A stretch of 48,892 nucleotides of DNA from SVQP01 sp045587385 (GCA_045587385.1 JAZNCE010000036.1:1-48892), one strand, 5' to 3'. Positions 14,515 through 23,237 are shown, numbered from the stretch's first letter. Notes: generated by a model not told the origin, from the letters alone. Program-made: numbers and translations.

Positions 14515-16125
14515 ATGATTGATACGCAAAGCGCACACGAAATTGAAAAACGCCGCACGTTTGCCATTATTTCGCACCCTGACGCAGGTAAGACCACGCT
14601 GACAGAAAAGTTCCTTCTGTACGGCGGTGCGATCCAGACCGCAGGCTCGGTCAAGGGCAAGCACAGCGATAAGCACGCCGTCTCGGACTGGATGGAGCTG
14701 GAAAAGCAGAGAGGTATCTCGGTTTCCTCGTCGGTTATGCAGTTCAATTACAACGGCTACTGCATCAACATTCTGGATACCCCCGGACACCAGGACTTCT
14801 CGGAGGACACCTACCGTACGCTCATGGCAGCCGACAGCGCGGTCATGGTCATTGACGCGGCAAAGGGTATCGAGGCGCAGACGCGCAAGCTGTTCAAGGT
14901 TTGTGCCATGCGCGGCATTCCGATCTTTACCTTTATCAACAAGCTGGACCGTGAGGCGCGCGACCCCTTGGATCTGCTCGACGAGCTGGAGCAGGAGTTC
15001 GGCATCCGCACCTATCCCATGAACTGGCCGATCGGCTGCGGCGTGGATTTCAAGGGCGTGTACGACCGCGAAAAGAAGCAGATCTTGACCTTTGATAACT
15101 TTCACGGCGGCAGAAACCGTCTGCAGGGCATTGCCGTAGACTTTGATGATACCGCACGTCTTGACGAGCTGATCGGCGAGCGTTTGCGTGAGAATTTGAC
15201 CGAGCAGATCGAGCTTTTGGACGTGGCGGACTTTGGTTTTGACCTTGACGCGGTACGCGCGGGCAAGCTCTCTCCCGTATTCTTCGGTTCGGCGCTCAAT
15301 AACTTCGGCATTGAGCCGTTCCTCGAGAGCTTTTTGCAAATGACCACGCAGCCCCTTTCCCATAAGGCAGGGGACGTGGAGATCGAGGCGACCGACGAGC
15401 GTTTCTCGGCATTCGTATTCAAAATTCAGGCAAACATGAACAAGGCGCACCGCGACAGAATTGCCTTTATGCGTATCTGCTCGGGCAAATTTGAGCGCAG
15501 CAAGGAGTATTTCCACGTGCAGGGCGGCAAGAATATCAAGCTTGCGCAGCCGCAGCAAATGATGGCGCAGGAGCGCGAGGGCGTCGAGGTTGCCTACGCG
15601 GGCGACATTATCGGTGTGTTTGACCCGGGTATTTTCTCGATCGGTGATACCATCTGCGCGCCCGGTATGAAGGTGGCGTACGAGGGCATTCCCAACTTTA
15701 CCCCCGAGCATTTCGCGTACGTGGAGCAGATCGACTCCATGAAGCGCAAGCAGTTTGCCAAGGGCATGAATCAGATCGCGCAGGAGGGTGCTATCCGTAT
15801 CTTCTTTGAGCCCAATTCCGGTATGGAGCGCGTGATCGTGGGCGTGGTCGGTGTGCTGCAGTATGACGTGCTCAAGTTCCGCATGCAGACCGAGTACGGC
15901 GTAGGATATATCCAGCGCGAGATCCCGTACGATATCATTCGTTACGTAGGCGGCAAGGACGGCAAGGAGATCGATCCCTCTAAGCTCAAGCTGTCCGCCG
16001 AGACCAAGTGGATTCAGGACGTGCGCGGAAACGATCTGCTCCTGTTCCCCGGCAACTGGGCGGTGACGTGGGCGCTGGAGCATAACGAGGATCTGGAGCT
16101 GTTGCCTTACGGAAGTAACGCGTAA
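14515..16125 (+). CDS. prfC: Peptide chain release factor 3
   Basis: A 536-residue translational GTPase that recycles RF1/RF2 from the ribosome after termination. The G domain shows SHPDAGKT (20-27), DTPGH (88-92) and NKLD (142-145); the RF3-specific start EIEKRRTFAIISHPDAGKTT and the KGKHSDKHAVSDWMELEKQRGISVSSS region separate it from EF-G, and the length is right for RF3 rather than EF-G. An AAAGGA site precedes the ATG. It appears to be transcribed alone from its own promoter. Confidence 0.97.
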   Translation: MIDTQSAHEIEKRRTFAIISHPDAGKTTLTEKFLLYGGAIQTAGSVKGKHSDKHAVSDWMELEKQRGISVSSSVMQFNYNGYCINILDTPGHQDFSEDTYRTLMAADSAVMVIDAAKGIEAQTRKLFKVCAMRGIPIFTFINKLDREARDPLDLLDELEQEFGIRTYPMNWPIGCGVDFKGVYDREKKQILTFDNFHGGRNRLQGIAVDFDDTARLDELIGERLRENLTEQIELLDVADFGFDLDAVRAGKLSPVFFGSALNNFGIEPFLESFLQMTTQPLSHKAGDVEIEATDERFSAFVFKIQANMNKAHRDRIAFMRICSGKFERSKEYFHVQGGKNIKLAQPQQMMAQEREGVEVAYAGDIIGVFDPGIFSIGDTICAPGMKVAYEGIPNFTPEHFAYVEQIDSMKRKQFAKGMNQIAQEGAIRIFFEPNSGMERVIVGVVGVLQYDVLKFRMQTEYGVGYIQREIPYDIIRYVGGKDGKEIDPSKLKLSAETKWIQDVRGNDLLLFPGNWAVTWALEHNEDLELLPYGSNA

Positions 16126-16128
16126 AGA

Positions 16129-16158
16129 AATGCAGAATGCAGAATGCAGAATGCAAAA
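16129..16158 (+). repeat. 7-bp tandem repeat (AATGCAG)
   Basis: About four copies of AATGCAG/A in a row just after the prfC stop codon, followed at 16169-16189 by a single REP-like palindrome GTAGGGGAGGGG-CTCCCCTCC. Confidence 0.7.
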
Positions 16159-16235
16159 TGAAAGGCTTGTAGGGGAGGGGCTCCCCTCCGGAAGTCAAAG
16201 ATAGAATTGATAAATCATACAAGGAGGACCTACAC

Positions 16236-17525
16236 ATGGGTATTATCAAAGCTGCACTCCATGCGGCAGGCGGCGCGCTTGCCGATCAATGGCTGGAGGT
16301 CATTGAAGCCGAAGGCATGAGTGACACCACGGTGTTTACCAAGGGCGTCACGGTTCGCGCAAATGACAAGAGAAACAACAACAAAAAGGGCACGACGGAT
16401 ACCGTTTCCAACGGCTCGATCATTCACGTCTATCCCGGTCAGTTCATGATGCTGATGGACGGCGGCAAGGTCGTGGACTACACCGCTGAGCCCGGCTATT
16501 ACGAGGTCAAGAATTCCTCCGCTCCCTCGCTGTTTGGCGGCGAGTTTGGCGACGCGCTCAAGGATGCGTTCTCCCGTGTCAAGTTCGGCGGCGTTGCACC
16601 TTACGCGCAAAAGGCGTACTTTATCAATCTGCAGGAGATCAAGGGCATCAAGTTCGGCACGCGCTCTCCCGTCAACTATTTCGATAACTTCTATAACGCA
16701 GAGCTGTTCTTGCGTGCGCACGGTACGTATTCCATCAAGATCACCGATCCTATCAAGTTCTATACCGAGGTGCTGCCCAAGAATGCAGACCGCGTAGACG
16801 TCAGCAGCATCAACGAGCAGTATCTGTCCGAGTTCTTGGAGGCGTTGCAGGCAGCCATCAACCGTATGTCTGCGGACGGCATTCGCATCTCTTACGTGGC
16901 AAGCAAGTCGCGCGAGCTGTCCTCTTACATGGCAAGCGAGCTGGACAACGACTGGAAGGCAATGCGCGGCATGGAGGTGCTCAGCGTTGGTATTGCCAGC
17001 GTTTCTTATGACGAGGAAAGCAAGAATCTGATCAACATGCGCAACCAGGGTGCTATGCTGGGTGACGCATCCATCCGTGAGGGCTACGTGCAGGGTGCTA
17101 TGGCGCGCGGCTTTGAGGCTGCGGGCAGCAATGCAAACGGCAGTGCGCAGGCGTTTATGGGCATGGGTATGGGCATGAATGCGGGCGGCGGCTTTATGGC
17201 TGCGGCAAGCCAGTCCAACCAGGCGCAGATCGCACGCGATGCAGAGCAAAAGAAGGCTGCGGCGGACGCGGCAGCAGCTGCTAACGGCTGGACGTGTGCT
17301 TGCGGTGCTGTCAATACGGGCAAGTTCTGTGCCGAGTGCGGCAGCAAGAAGCCCGAGGCGGCAGGCGCTTGGAAGTGCGCTTGCGGCGCGGTCAATACCG
17401 GCAAATTCTGCTCGGAATGCGGCGCAAAGAAGCCCGAGGACGATACTTGGTTCTGCACCGAGTGTGGACATAAAAACACGGGCGCAGGCAAATTCTGCCC
17501 CGAATGCGGTGCAAAACGCGCATAA
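16236..17525 (+). CDS. SPFH-domain protein with C-terminal zinc ribbons (YdjI-like)
   Basis: A 429-residue protein. The first 270 residues resemble the SPFH/virion-core-like family of Bacillus YdjI (HVYPGQFMMLMDGGKVVDY, then FLRAHGTYSIKITDPIKFY). A Met/Gly/Ala-rich linker follows, then three consecutive CxxC zinc ribbons: about 351-372, 378-399 and 405-429, the first two nearly identical (GAVNTGKFC-ECG). No transmembrane helix is evident; SPFH proteins usually scaffold on membranes. The start follows AGGAGG. It is the first of three close genes (8-bp gap to the next). Function unknown; membrane-stress scaffolding is inferred from the YdjI relatives. Confidence 0.87.
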   Translation: MGIIKAALHAAGGALADQWLEVIEAEGMSDTTVFTKGVTVRANDKRNNNKKGTTDTVSNGSIIHVYPGQFMMLMDGGKVVDYTAEPGYYEVKNSSAPSLFGGEFGDALKDAFSRVKFGGVAPYAQKAYFINLQEIKGIKFGTRSPVNYFDNFYNAELFLRAHGTYSIKITDPIKFYTEVLPKNADRVDVSSINEQYLSEFLEALQAAINRMSADGIRISYVASKSRELSSYMASELDNDWKAMRGMEVLSVGIASVSYDEESKNLINMRNQGAMLGDASIREGYVQGAMARGFEAAGSNANGSAQAFMGMGMGMNAGGGFMAAASQSNQAQIARDAEQKKAAADAAAAANGWTCACGAVNTGKFCAECGSKKPEAAGAWKCACGAVNTGKFCSECGAKKPEDDTWFCTECGHKNTGAGKFCPECGAKRA

Positions 17526-17533
17526 ATCAGCAT

Positions 17534-18583
17534 ATGGAACAGACGACTGTAACGTATCAATGTCCCAACTGCGGTGCGGGCTTGATCTTTGATGCCGAAA
17601 AGGGCAGGTTCGTTTGCGAATTCTGCCTTTCGGATTTTGGCAAGGACGAGCTGGACGCAGCGGGCAGTGCCGAGAGGGCAAAAGAGAGAGAAGCGCAGGA
17701 CGAGGCGTTTCGTGAGCAGATGCGTGCCTACCATTGCCCCTCTTGCGGGGCGGAGGTCATGGCGGACGGCGAGACGGTTGCGGATTTCTGCTACTTCTGC
17801 CACAACCCCGTCGTGCTGTCGGATAAATTGTCGGGTGCGTTCCGCCCCGATAAGGTGATCCCGTTCAAGTTTGGCAAAGCGCAGGCGATTGAAAAGTTTT
17901 TGGCATACGCCAAGCGTCACCGCTACGTGCCGCGCGATTACTTCTGCGCCGAGCAGGTGGAGAAGATCACGGGCGTGTACTATCCCTTCTGGGTGACCGA
18001 TGCGGATTCCTCTGCATCCTTGGAGGCAGAGGGCACGCGCATCCGCACCTGGATCGTGGGCAACGTCAAATACACCGAGACCACGCGTCTGGAGTTTGAG
18101 CGCGAGGGCGAGATCCATTTTGAGGATATCGTCACCAGCGCGCTTTCCACCGAGGATAAGGAAATGCTTGAGGGCGTGCTGCCGTATCCCTCCGAGTCTC
18201 TTGAGGAGTTTTCCGCGCCGTATCTGACAGGCTTTGTGGCAAAAAAGCGCGACGTGGAGCGCGACTCCTTGAGCGAAGAGATCAGGGAGCGCATGATCGG
18301 GTATGCCGACAGGCTTTTGCGCGGTACCATCAACGGTGAGGTGGGAGGCACGCGTCCGCAGCTGGATATTCACCAAAGCCATTGGGAGTATGCGCTCATG
18401 CCCGTTTGGGTGCTGACCTACCGCGATAAGGCAGGGCAGATCTACAAGTACGCCATGAACGGCTATACGGGCAAGGTGTACGGTGAGCTGCCCATCAGCA
18501 AGTTCAAGCTGGGGCTGACGTTTGCCGCGGTTGCAGCTGCCGTTGCGGCATTAGTTTTTGCTGTGGGGTGGTTGCTGTTATGA
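17534..18583 (+). CDS. Zinc-ribbon membrane-anchored protein (YdjG-like)
   Basis: A 349-residue protein from the ATG at 17534. Two zinc-ribbon motifs are at the N-terminus: CPNCG..CEFC and CPSCG..CYFC. A large soluble region with VIPFKFGKAQAIEKFL, YYPFWVTDAD and HWEYALMPVWVLTY follows, then one C-terminal membrane helix (about 328-349). This matches the YdjG type of protein found beside ydjH and ydjI in Bacillus. The start is chosen because it directly precedes the first zinc motif; no clear Shine-Dalgarno is seen, so translation may depend on coupling with the gene ending 8 bp upstream. Its stop overlaps the next start (ATGA). Confidence 0.83.
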   Translation: MEQTTVTYQCPNCGAGLIFDAEKGRFVCEFCLSDFGKDELDAAGSAERAKEREAQDEAFREQMRAYHCPSCGAEVMADGETVADFCYFCHNPVVLSDKLSGAFRPDKVIPFKFGKAQAIEKFLAYAKRHRYVPRDYFCAEQVEKITGVYYPFWVTDADSSASLEAEGTRIRTWIVGNVKYTETTRLEFEREGEIHFEDIVTSALSTEDKEMLEGVLPYPSESLEEFSAPYLTGFVAKKRDVERDSLSEEIRERMIGYADRLLRGTINGEVGGTRPQLDIHQSHWEYALMPVWVLTYRDKAGQIYKYAMNGYTGKVYGELPISKFKLGLTFAAVAAAVAALVFAVGWLLL

Positions 18584-19368
18584 TGAAAAAGAGAATTTTT
18601 GCAATCGTTCTGGTTGTTTTGATGATGCTTTGCGTGCTGCCCACCCACGCGCAGGAGCAGGAAGAGGAATTTTCCGATTATACCAAGGTCATAGACAAGC
18701 ACGATCAGCTCAGCGATGCTGAGGAGGAAAGGATCAACCAAGCTCTTGCCAAGGCAAGCGAGCAGGCGGGTGTGCCCATCTGTGCCTACGTGTTTATTCC
18801 CGAGGTCACGTATTATGGGTATGATAAATACGTGGGTGACGATTTCATTGCGGAATATGGGCTGAGCAGAAACAAGCCTTTGATTTTGTTGGTGGTCACG
18901 CTGGCGACCACGACCGAGAATTATTACAATATTTATACCTACGGCGACGCTTACACAAAGATCAACGATAAAGAGATCGACTACATCCTTGACGACAGTA
19001 CGGTGTATTACAATATCAAGGATGCAAGAGATGGCGATCTTGCAGTGGGGCTTTGCGAGTATGCGGCGCTGAGCGCCGAGGCGTACGTGGGCAGACTGGG
19101 CGTGTCGTGGCAGCTGATTCTGATCGTTGCGCTGATCGCGGGCGCGATCGCAGGCGGCGTCAGCGTAAGCAGCATTGCCGCAAGTTATAAGAAAAAGAAC
19201 CCCTCGCAGTCCTATCCGCTTGACCGTTTTGCCAAGCTGGAGCTGACGCGCGAGAGAGATCATGAGATCGGCAAGTTTGTCACCACCACCATCATTTCCT
19301 CCGGCAGCCGCAGCGGCGGCGGGGGAGGACGCACCGGCGGCGGTGGCGGACACCGCGGCGGTAGATGA
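18580..19368 (+). CDS. TPM-domain protein with signal peptide (YdjH-like)
   Basis: A 262-residue protein from the ATG that overlaps the previous stop. A signal peptide (1 to about 23, ending PTHA/QEQ) is followed by a TPM domain (formerly DUF477): DYTKVIDKHDQLSDAEEERINQAL, then LLVVTLATTTENYYNIYTYGDA. A membrane helix near 175-200 and a Gly/Arg-rich tail ending GGGGGHRGGR complete it. This is the layout of Bacillus YdjH. The domain should face outside with the glycine-rich tail in the cytoplasm. With its two upstream neighbours it makes a conserved three-gene cassette. Confidence 0.85.
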   Translation: MMKKRIFAIVLVVLMMLCVLPTHAQEQEEEFSDYTKVIDKHDQLSDAEEERINQALAKASEQAGVPICAYVFIPEVTYYGYDKYVGDDFIAEYGLSRNKPLILLVVTLATTTENYYNIYTYGDAYTKINDKEIDYILDDSTVYYNIKDARDGDLAVGLCEYAALSAEAYVGRLGVSWQLILIVALIAGAIAGGVSVSSIAASYKKKNPSQSYPLDRFAKLELTRERDHEIGKFVTTTIISSGSRSGGGGGRTGGGGGHRGGR

Positions 19369-19400
19369 TTTGCCAAGCAAATCACCAGCTATGAACGCCC

Positions 19401-19508
19401 GCGGGAGACCGTAGGTCTCCCCTACGAAAGAAAAACCAACCCGGTAGGGGCGATCATTGATCGCCCGCAACCATCCGCAAAAAACGGGCGACCAATGGTC
19501 GCCCCTAC
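19401..19508. repeat. Cluster of three REP-like palindromes
   Basis: An inverted copy (19401-19425, core GGGAGACC/GGTCTCCC), a forward copy (19444-19468, GTAGGGGCGATCA to TGATCGCCCGC) and an inverted copy (19485-19508, CGGGCGACCA to CCCCTAC). The last two form an inverted pair. Heads are constant and cores vary. Confidence 0.65.
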
Positions 19509-19529
19509 AAACAGATTTCGGCAGAGAAC

Positions 19530-19558
19530 TTGTTTTCTCTGCCGATTTGTGTTATAAT
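19530..19558 (+). promoter_or_regulatory. Possible promoter upstream of small membrane protein
   Basis: TTGTTT (19530-19535), 17-bp spacer, TATAAT (19553-19558). A hairpin GTAGGGCGGG/CCCGCCCTAC (19570-19597) lies just downstream in the leader. Confidence 0.5.
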
Positions 19559-19703
19559 AGGGTTACATCGTAGGGCGGGAGTAAACCCCCGCCCTACAAA
19601 AATAAGGGGTATGGGCTTTGCCCTACACCTGTAATACAAAGGCGAAACTGGCGCGATAAAACCTGTTTGTTGATGGTAATTTTATAGTAAAGGAGAATCT
19701 GTT

Positions 19704-19799
19704 GTGTATTTAAGATATTTAATTATTGCTTCGATATTCTTTTTCACTATCAAAGGCATTATACAAAGCATTAAATCAAAAAAACGTTTAATTTGTTAG
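19704..19799 (+). CDS. N-terminal part of frameshifted small membrane protein
   Basis: A GTG start with AGGAG 8 nt upstream opens a 31-codon frame encoding one membrane helix and a basic end (IKSKK). It contains a run of seven A (19778-19784) and stops at 19797-19799, inside the start of the next frame. Reading one base back at the A-run joins it in frame to 19793-20053. Base composition is far more AT-rich than in neighbouring genes. Confidence 0.45.
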   Translation: MYLRYLIIASIFFFTIKGIIQSIKSKKRLIC

Positions 19800-20053
19800 T
19801 ATGTTTGCTGGTTATCCCATTCCAATTTTTCTTCTTTATAACCCTTTTATTTGGGGGAAGTGCATTAAATGATGCAGAAACTGAGTATGAATTATATCAA
19901 GCGGGTCATTATTATTTAGAATCCCACGGACAATGGACAGAGGTTTCGCATGGGAAGTACGTTGTCGCTTTGATTTCCGAAATTGTGGGGATTTCAACCT
20001 TTATAATTGCTTTTGTTATGGGTTTGATTCGCGTCTTTACAAACAATGAATAA
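19793..20053 (+). CDS. Small membrane protein, C-terminal part (frame -1 to 19704)
   Basis: An 86-codon frame opening with TTG, with two membrane helices (LLVIPFQFFFFITLLF and ISEIVGISTFIIAFVMGLI) around a polar loop with tyrosines and histidine. The TTG has no ribosome binding site, whereas the good site is 90 bp upstream in another frame. The simplest reading is a single three-helix protein of about 117 residues split at the A7 run, by programmed -1 slippage, polymerase slippage, mutation or sequencing error. AT-rich composition suggests recent acquisition. No family recognised. Confidence 0.5.
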   Translation: MLVCLLVIPFQFFFFITLLFGGSALNDAETEYELYQAGHYYLESHGQWTEVSHGKYVVALISEIVGISTFIIAFVMGLIRVFTNNE

Positions 20054-20057
20054 TATG

Positions 20058-20092
20058 AACGCCGACAAAGAATCTGTCGGCGTTTATATTTG
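20058..20092 (+). terminator. Terminator after small membrane protein
   Basis: AACGCCGACA/TGTCGGCGTT stem with a 7-nt loop followed by a T-rich tail. Confidence 0.75.
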
Positions 20093-20155
20093 TTTACCGC
20101 AAAGCAAATACAATCAAACTTCCTTATGAGAAGCCCGCTTTGCAAGGCTTTTTTA

Positions 20156-20860
20156 TTACATCTTTCCCACGTAGAAGATCTTGCGCAGCGAATCGCGGAA
20201 GGGCTTGACGATGCCGATGATGATCAGCATCAAGCCGCACACCGCAAAGGTTGCGCAGGGGTAGGGAGACCAGATGACGTGCGCGGGCATTTCAAAGGTC
20301 AGGTGAATGAACAGCTCAATGAGTGCGCACCATACGCCCAGCGCGATAAATCCACCGCCGAGGATGTAGAGGTACCCGCGGCGCAGATAATGTCCGAGCG
20401 TGGTGACTGCCGTGATGATGACGCCAAGGCTGCCCGCGACGGGGAAGGCAAAGGACAAAAACCAGTTGCCGTCCGTTTTTGCATTGATATACAAGAGCAG
20501 CAAAATGATGGCTGCAAACGAAGCGGGTACGAAGATGGCGGGAGTGGTACGCTTGAACCACAGGGGAAGGATGATACACGTATAAAAGACGCCCAAGCCG
20601 CAAGCCACGTAGCCTGCCCATGAGATCCCACCCTCCAAGGAGATATTGAACATGATGCACAAGGCGGCCGTCAGCAAAGAAAGGATGGTCACCACGAAAA
20701 GAATGCCGCGGCGGTTGAATTCCTCGCTTTCAAAATCCTTTCTCGGATAGGTGGGGGAGGCTTCCTTGACGGGGATATCGGGGTGATAGACGCGCGTGCT
20801 GCACACGGGGCATACGGTCTGCCCGTCGGTCAGCTCCACGCCGCATTTGATACAAAACAT
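20156..20860 (-). CDS. DUF6320-type membrane protein with N-terminal zinc ribbon
   Basis: A 234-residue protein. The N-terminus carries a zinc ribbon CIKCG..CPVC (about 3-22), followed by a linker of about 30 residues and six or so membrane helices. I associate this layout with DUF6320 proteins, found beside alpha/beta hydrolase and acyltransferase genes in Clostridia, as here. Function unknown. The ATG at 20860 has AGGAGG 9 nt upstream; a TTG at 20866 is too close to it. It lies 14 bp downstream of the fused esterase-acyltransferase gene and should be co-transcribed. The DUF number is from memory. Confidence 0.75.
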   Translation of the reverse strand: MFCIKCGVELTDGQTVCPVCSTRVYHPDIPVKEASPTYPRKDFESEEFNRRGILFVVTILSLLTAALCIMFNISLEGGISWAGYVACGLGVFYTCIILPLWFKRTTPAIFVPASFAAIILLLLYINAKTDGNWFLSFAFPVAGSLGVIITAVTTLGHYLRRGYLYILGGGFIALGVWCALIELFIHLTFEMPAHVIWSPYPCATFAVCGLMLIIIGIVKPFRDSLRKIFYVGKM

Positions 20861-20874
20861 ACTCAAAAACCTCC

Positions 20875-23112
20875 TTACTCTCTTGTGTTACTTTGGGCGA
20901 TGACGTGCACGCCGCGCTCGCGCAGCACCTCGTACAGGTGGCGCTCGAGGAGCGGCTTGCTCGTATTGCGCGTGATGTTGAACATCATTTTGCCCTTATA
21001 GGTGATCAGCGAGGTGTTATACCGCTGGCTCTTTTGCGTACCCAGCACGAAGTCCAGCCTGTCCACGTAAGCTTCAAACTCGGGCGGCATGTGGGAGACG
21101 CCTAAGTTGGAGAACGAGAAGCAGGATTTGCGCTCGCCCACCGCGTTGTAAACACCGCTCATGACGATATTTTTGAGCGGCAGGGGGGCTGCACGGATCA
21201 AAAGATTTTTCTCGCTGGATACGTTGGCGGCAATGATGGCTGCCATGCGCCTGGGGGTGATCTGCAGCTTCATCTGGTGCTGCACGCTCCGGCAAATTTC
21301 CTCGAATGCGTAGTCGCCGTACTTGGTCTCAATGCCGGGAATGGTGTACAGAATGAAGTTGCGCAGGGTCTTTGACGGGAAAATGCTGCGCAGATTGACG
21401 GGCACGAAGATCTTGACCGGCTTGTGCTTGGCAGGGTTGGGGATCTGCTGCTTTTGCAGCCTGTCCACCGCCATGGTCAGCGCGGCGGTCAGATATGCCG
21501 TCACGGTCACGCCCTGCGCCTTTGCCAGCGTGCGCACCTGCTCGGCATCCAAAATAAAGGTGGTGTTGGTGCGGAAGCCGTCGATCTCTCGCGCACCGCG
21601 AATGGAGTAGGCGTCCGTGTCCTTGCGCGACAAGGGGTATTTGCCCGCGTACTTGAAAAAGCTGTCCTCCAGCTCTGCGGGATCGGGCTCCTCCAGGCGG
21701 TCAAGCACGCCGTTTCCTTGCGGCACCTTGACGCCGTATTTCTGATAAATATATTCCGAAACAAGCGTTTTCAAGAACACAAGTCCGCCGTTTCCGTCGG
21801 TCAGCGAGTGGAAGAATTCCACCGCAATGCGCTTCTCGTACACAATGACGCGGAAGGCACACTTGCTGATCTCGGACATGGGCATGCGAGAGAGGGGGTA
21901 GGGCTTTTCCTCCATGATCTCGGGGGCTTTGGGCAGCTCCTCGAGGTAGTACCAGAAAAAGCCTGCCTTGACGCGCACCGCAATCGAGGGGAAGCGGCGC
22001 ACGGTCACGTCCAGCGCTGTGCGCAGAGCCGTCATGTCTACGGGCTCGGTCATGGTGGCGGCAAGGCGGAACACGTTGCTCCAGTTGCGCGTGCGTGCCG
22101 CGGGGAATATCTTGGCGGCGTTGTCCAGCGCCATCCAGCGCAGCTTTTTTTGGTGGGGGACGCAAGCGCGGATGAATTTGCGGATGCGCGAAAAGTCGCG
22201 GTCGTATTCCTTGATGCAATAGAGCACGTAGCCGTGCCACATGTCGGGCGTGACGACAAGGTCGCTGTGCGCGCCCGCGTCCAGCAGCTTTTGGTGCAGG
22301 GAGGTTGCGTCGTCCACAAGGATCTCCGCGCCGCCCGCAAAGATGAGTGAGGGCGGCATGCCGACAAGATTGCCAAACAAGGGAGAGGCGAGCGGTACGG
22401 ATTTTGCCGCGTGATCCTGCGCCGTGTCATCGCAGGTCTTGGGATAAATATTCTTGCCCGCGCTTTTTTGCTCGTCTGTGCCGTACAGGTAGCAGTCGGC
22501 GTAGAATTTCAGTCTTTCCGCGGTCAGCGTGGGGTCGTTTTTTTCGTTGGTCTTGTAGCTTTGCGCCGTGCCCGTCAGGTCAACCCAAGGGGAAAGCGCA
22601 ATAATGCCCGCAGGCATGGTGCGCCCCTTGGCGCTCAGCTGCAAGCAAAGGGAGTAGCAAAGTCCGCCGCCCGCGCTTTCGCCGCACAGCATGATCTGCG
22701 AGGGGGCGTAGCCGCCCGAGAGCAGGTAGCCGTAAGCGTCCTCTGCGTCGTCAACGGCGGCAGGGAAGGGATGCTCGGGAGCAAGACGGTACGCCACGCA
22801 CAAAACGCGCATGCCGCAGCGCGCGGCAAGCGTGGCAGCGCAGCCCTTGGCGTAGTCCAGATCTCCGCAGGTGTAACCGCCTCCGTGCAGGTAGAGAATA
22901 ATGCCCGAGGAGACCTCGTCGTGCGGCTTGACCGTGCAGGCGGGCATGTCGCCTATGGTGAAATCCTCAAAGGTAACGTCACTTCTGTTGGTGGCGGACA
23001 TCAGCTTACCGACTCTGTCCTGCCATACGCGGGCGGTCGTAAGTGAGCAGCCGGCGATAAAGGGCTTGAGCAGACTCAAGCGCGAGCGCAGGATCAATGT
23101 GCCTTTTTTCAT
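20875..23112 (-). CDS. Esterase (HSL-type alpha/beta hydrolase) fused to condensation-like acyltransferase
   Basis: A 745-residue two-domain protein. Residues 1 to about 320 form a hormone-sensitive-lipase-type hydrolase: oxyanion motif HGGG (76-79), nucleophile Ser146 in GESAGG, an acidic residue around GGAEILVDD, and a His in MWHGY (near 293). Residues about 330-745 resemble CoA-dependent alcohol acyltransferase/PapA-like enzymes, with the HxxxDG motif HSLTDG at 435-440 and NLR and SNLG segments later. Both active sites look intact. The protein may transfer or trim acyl groups on a lipid or alcohol; the substrate is unknown. The ATG at 23112 follows AGGAGG. Confidence 0.87.
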   Translation of the reverse strand: MKKGTLILRSRLSLLKPFIAGCSLTTARVWQDRVGKLMSATNRSDVTFEDFTIGDMPACTVKPHDEVSSGIILYLHGGGYTCGDLDYAKGCAATLAARCGMRVLCVAYRLAPEHPFPAAVDDAEDAYGYLLSGGYAPSQIMLCGESAGGGLCYSLCLQLSAKGRTMPAGIIALSPWVDLTGTAQSYKTNEKNDPTLTAERLKFYADCYLYGTDEQKSAGKNIYPKTCDDTAQDHAAKSVPLASPLFGNLVGMPPSLIFAGGAEILVDDATSLHQKLLDAGAHSDLVVTPDMWHGYVLYCIKEYDRDFSRIRKFIRACVPHQKKLRWMALDNAAKIFPAARTRNWSNVFRLAATMTEPVDMTALRTALDVTVRRFPSIAVRVKAGFFWYYLEELPKAPEIMEEKPYPLSRMPMSEISKCAFRVIVYEKRIAVEFFHSLTDGNGGLVFLKTLVSEYIYQKYGVKVPQGNGVLDRLEEPDPAELEDSFFKYAGKYPLSRKDTDAYSIRGAREIDGFRTNTTFILDAEQVRTLAKAQGVTVTAYLTAALTMAVDRLQKQQIPNPAKHKPVKIFVPVNLRSIFPSKTLRNFILYTIPGIETKYGDYAFEEICRSVQHQMKLQITPRRMAAIIAANVSSEKNLLIRAAPLPLKNIVMSGVYNAVGERKSCFSFSNLGVSHMPPEFEAYVDRLDFVLGTQKSQRYNTSLITYKGKMMFNITRNTSKPLLERHLYEVLRERGVHVIAQSNTRE

Positions 23113-23136
23113 ATGTCTTGCCTCCTTTCGTGGTGC

Positions 23137-23212
23137 AAAGCGAGCTTGGCAAAGCAAGCTTTACAGTGATGTGTTTCGCTGCGCGAAACGTGATGCTTTT
23201 GCTTTCACAAAG
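23137..23212 (+). repeat. Hairpin array 3, linker GTGATGT/GTGATGC
   Basis: Hairpin AAAGC..GCTT/AAGC..GCTTT (23137-23162), linker GTGATGT (23166-23172), perfect hairpin GTTTCGC-TGC-GCGAAAC (23173-23189), linker GTGATGC (23190-23196), then a weaker hairpin to 23212. The linker differs from that of the array at 694 (ATGATGT) only in the first base. It lies between two minus-strand genes. Confidence 0.6.
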
Positions 23213-23237
23213 TGGGATATGGGGTTGAGTCATTAAC

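Noticed and set aside
14371..16083. 570-codon open frame antisense to prfC
   Set aside because: It is a shadow of the high-GC codon use of prfC; no family resemblance and no binding site.
16169..16189. Terminator after prfC
   Set aside because: A strong hairpin but no T-run; it fits the REP-like family better.
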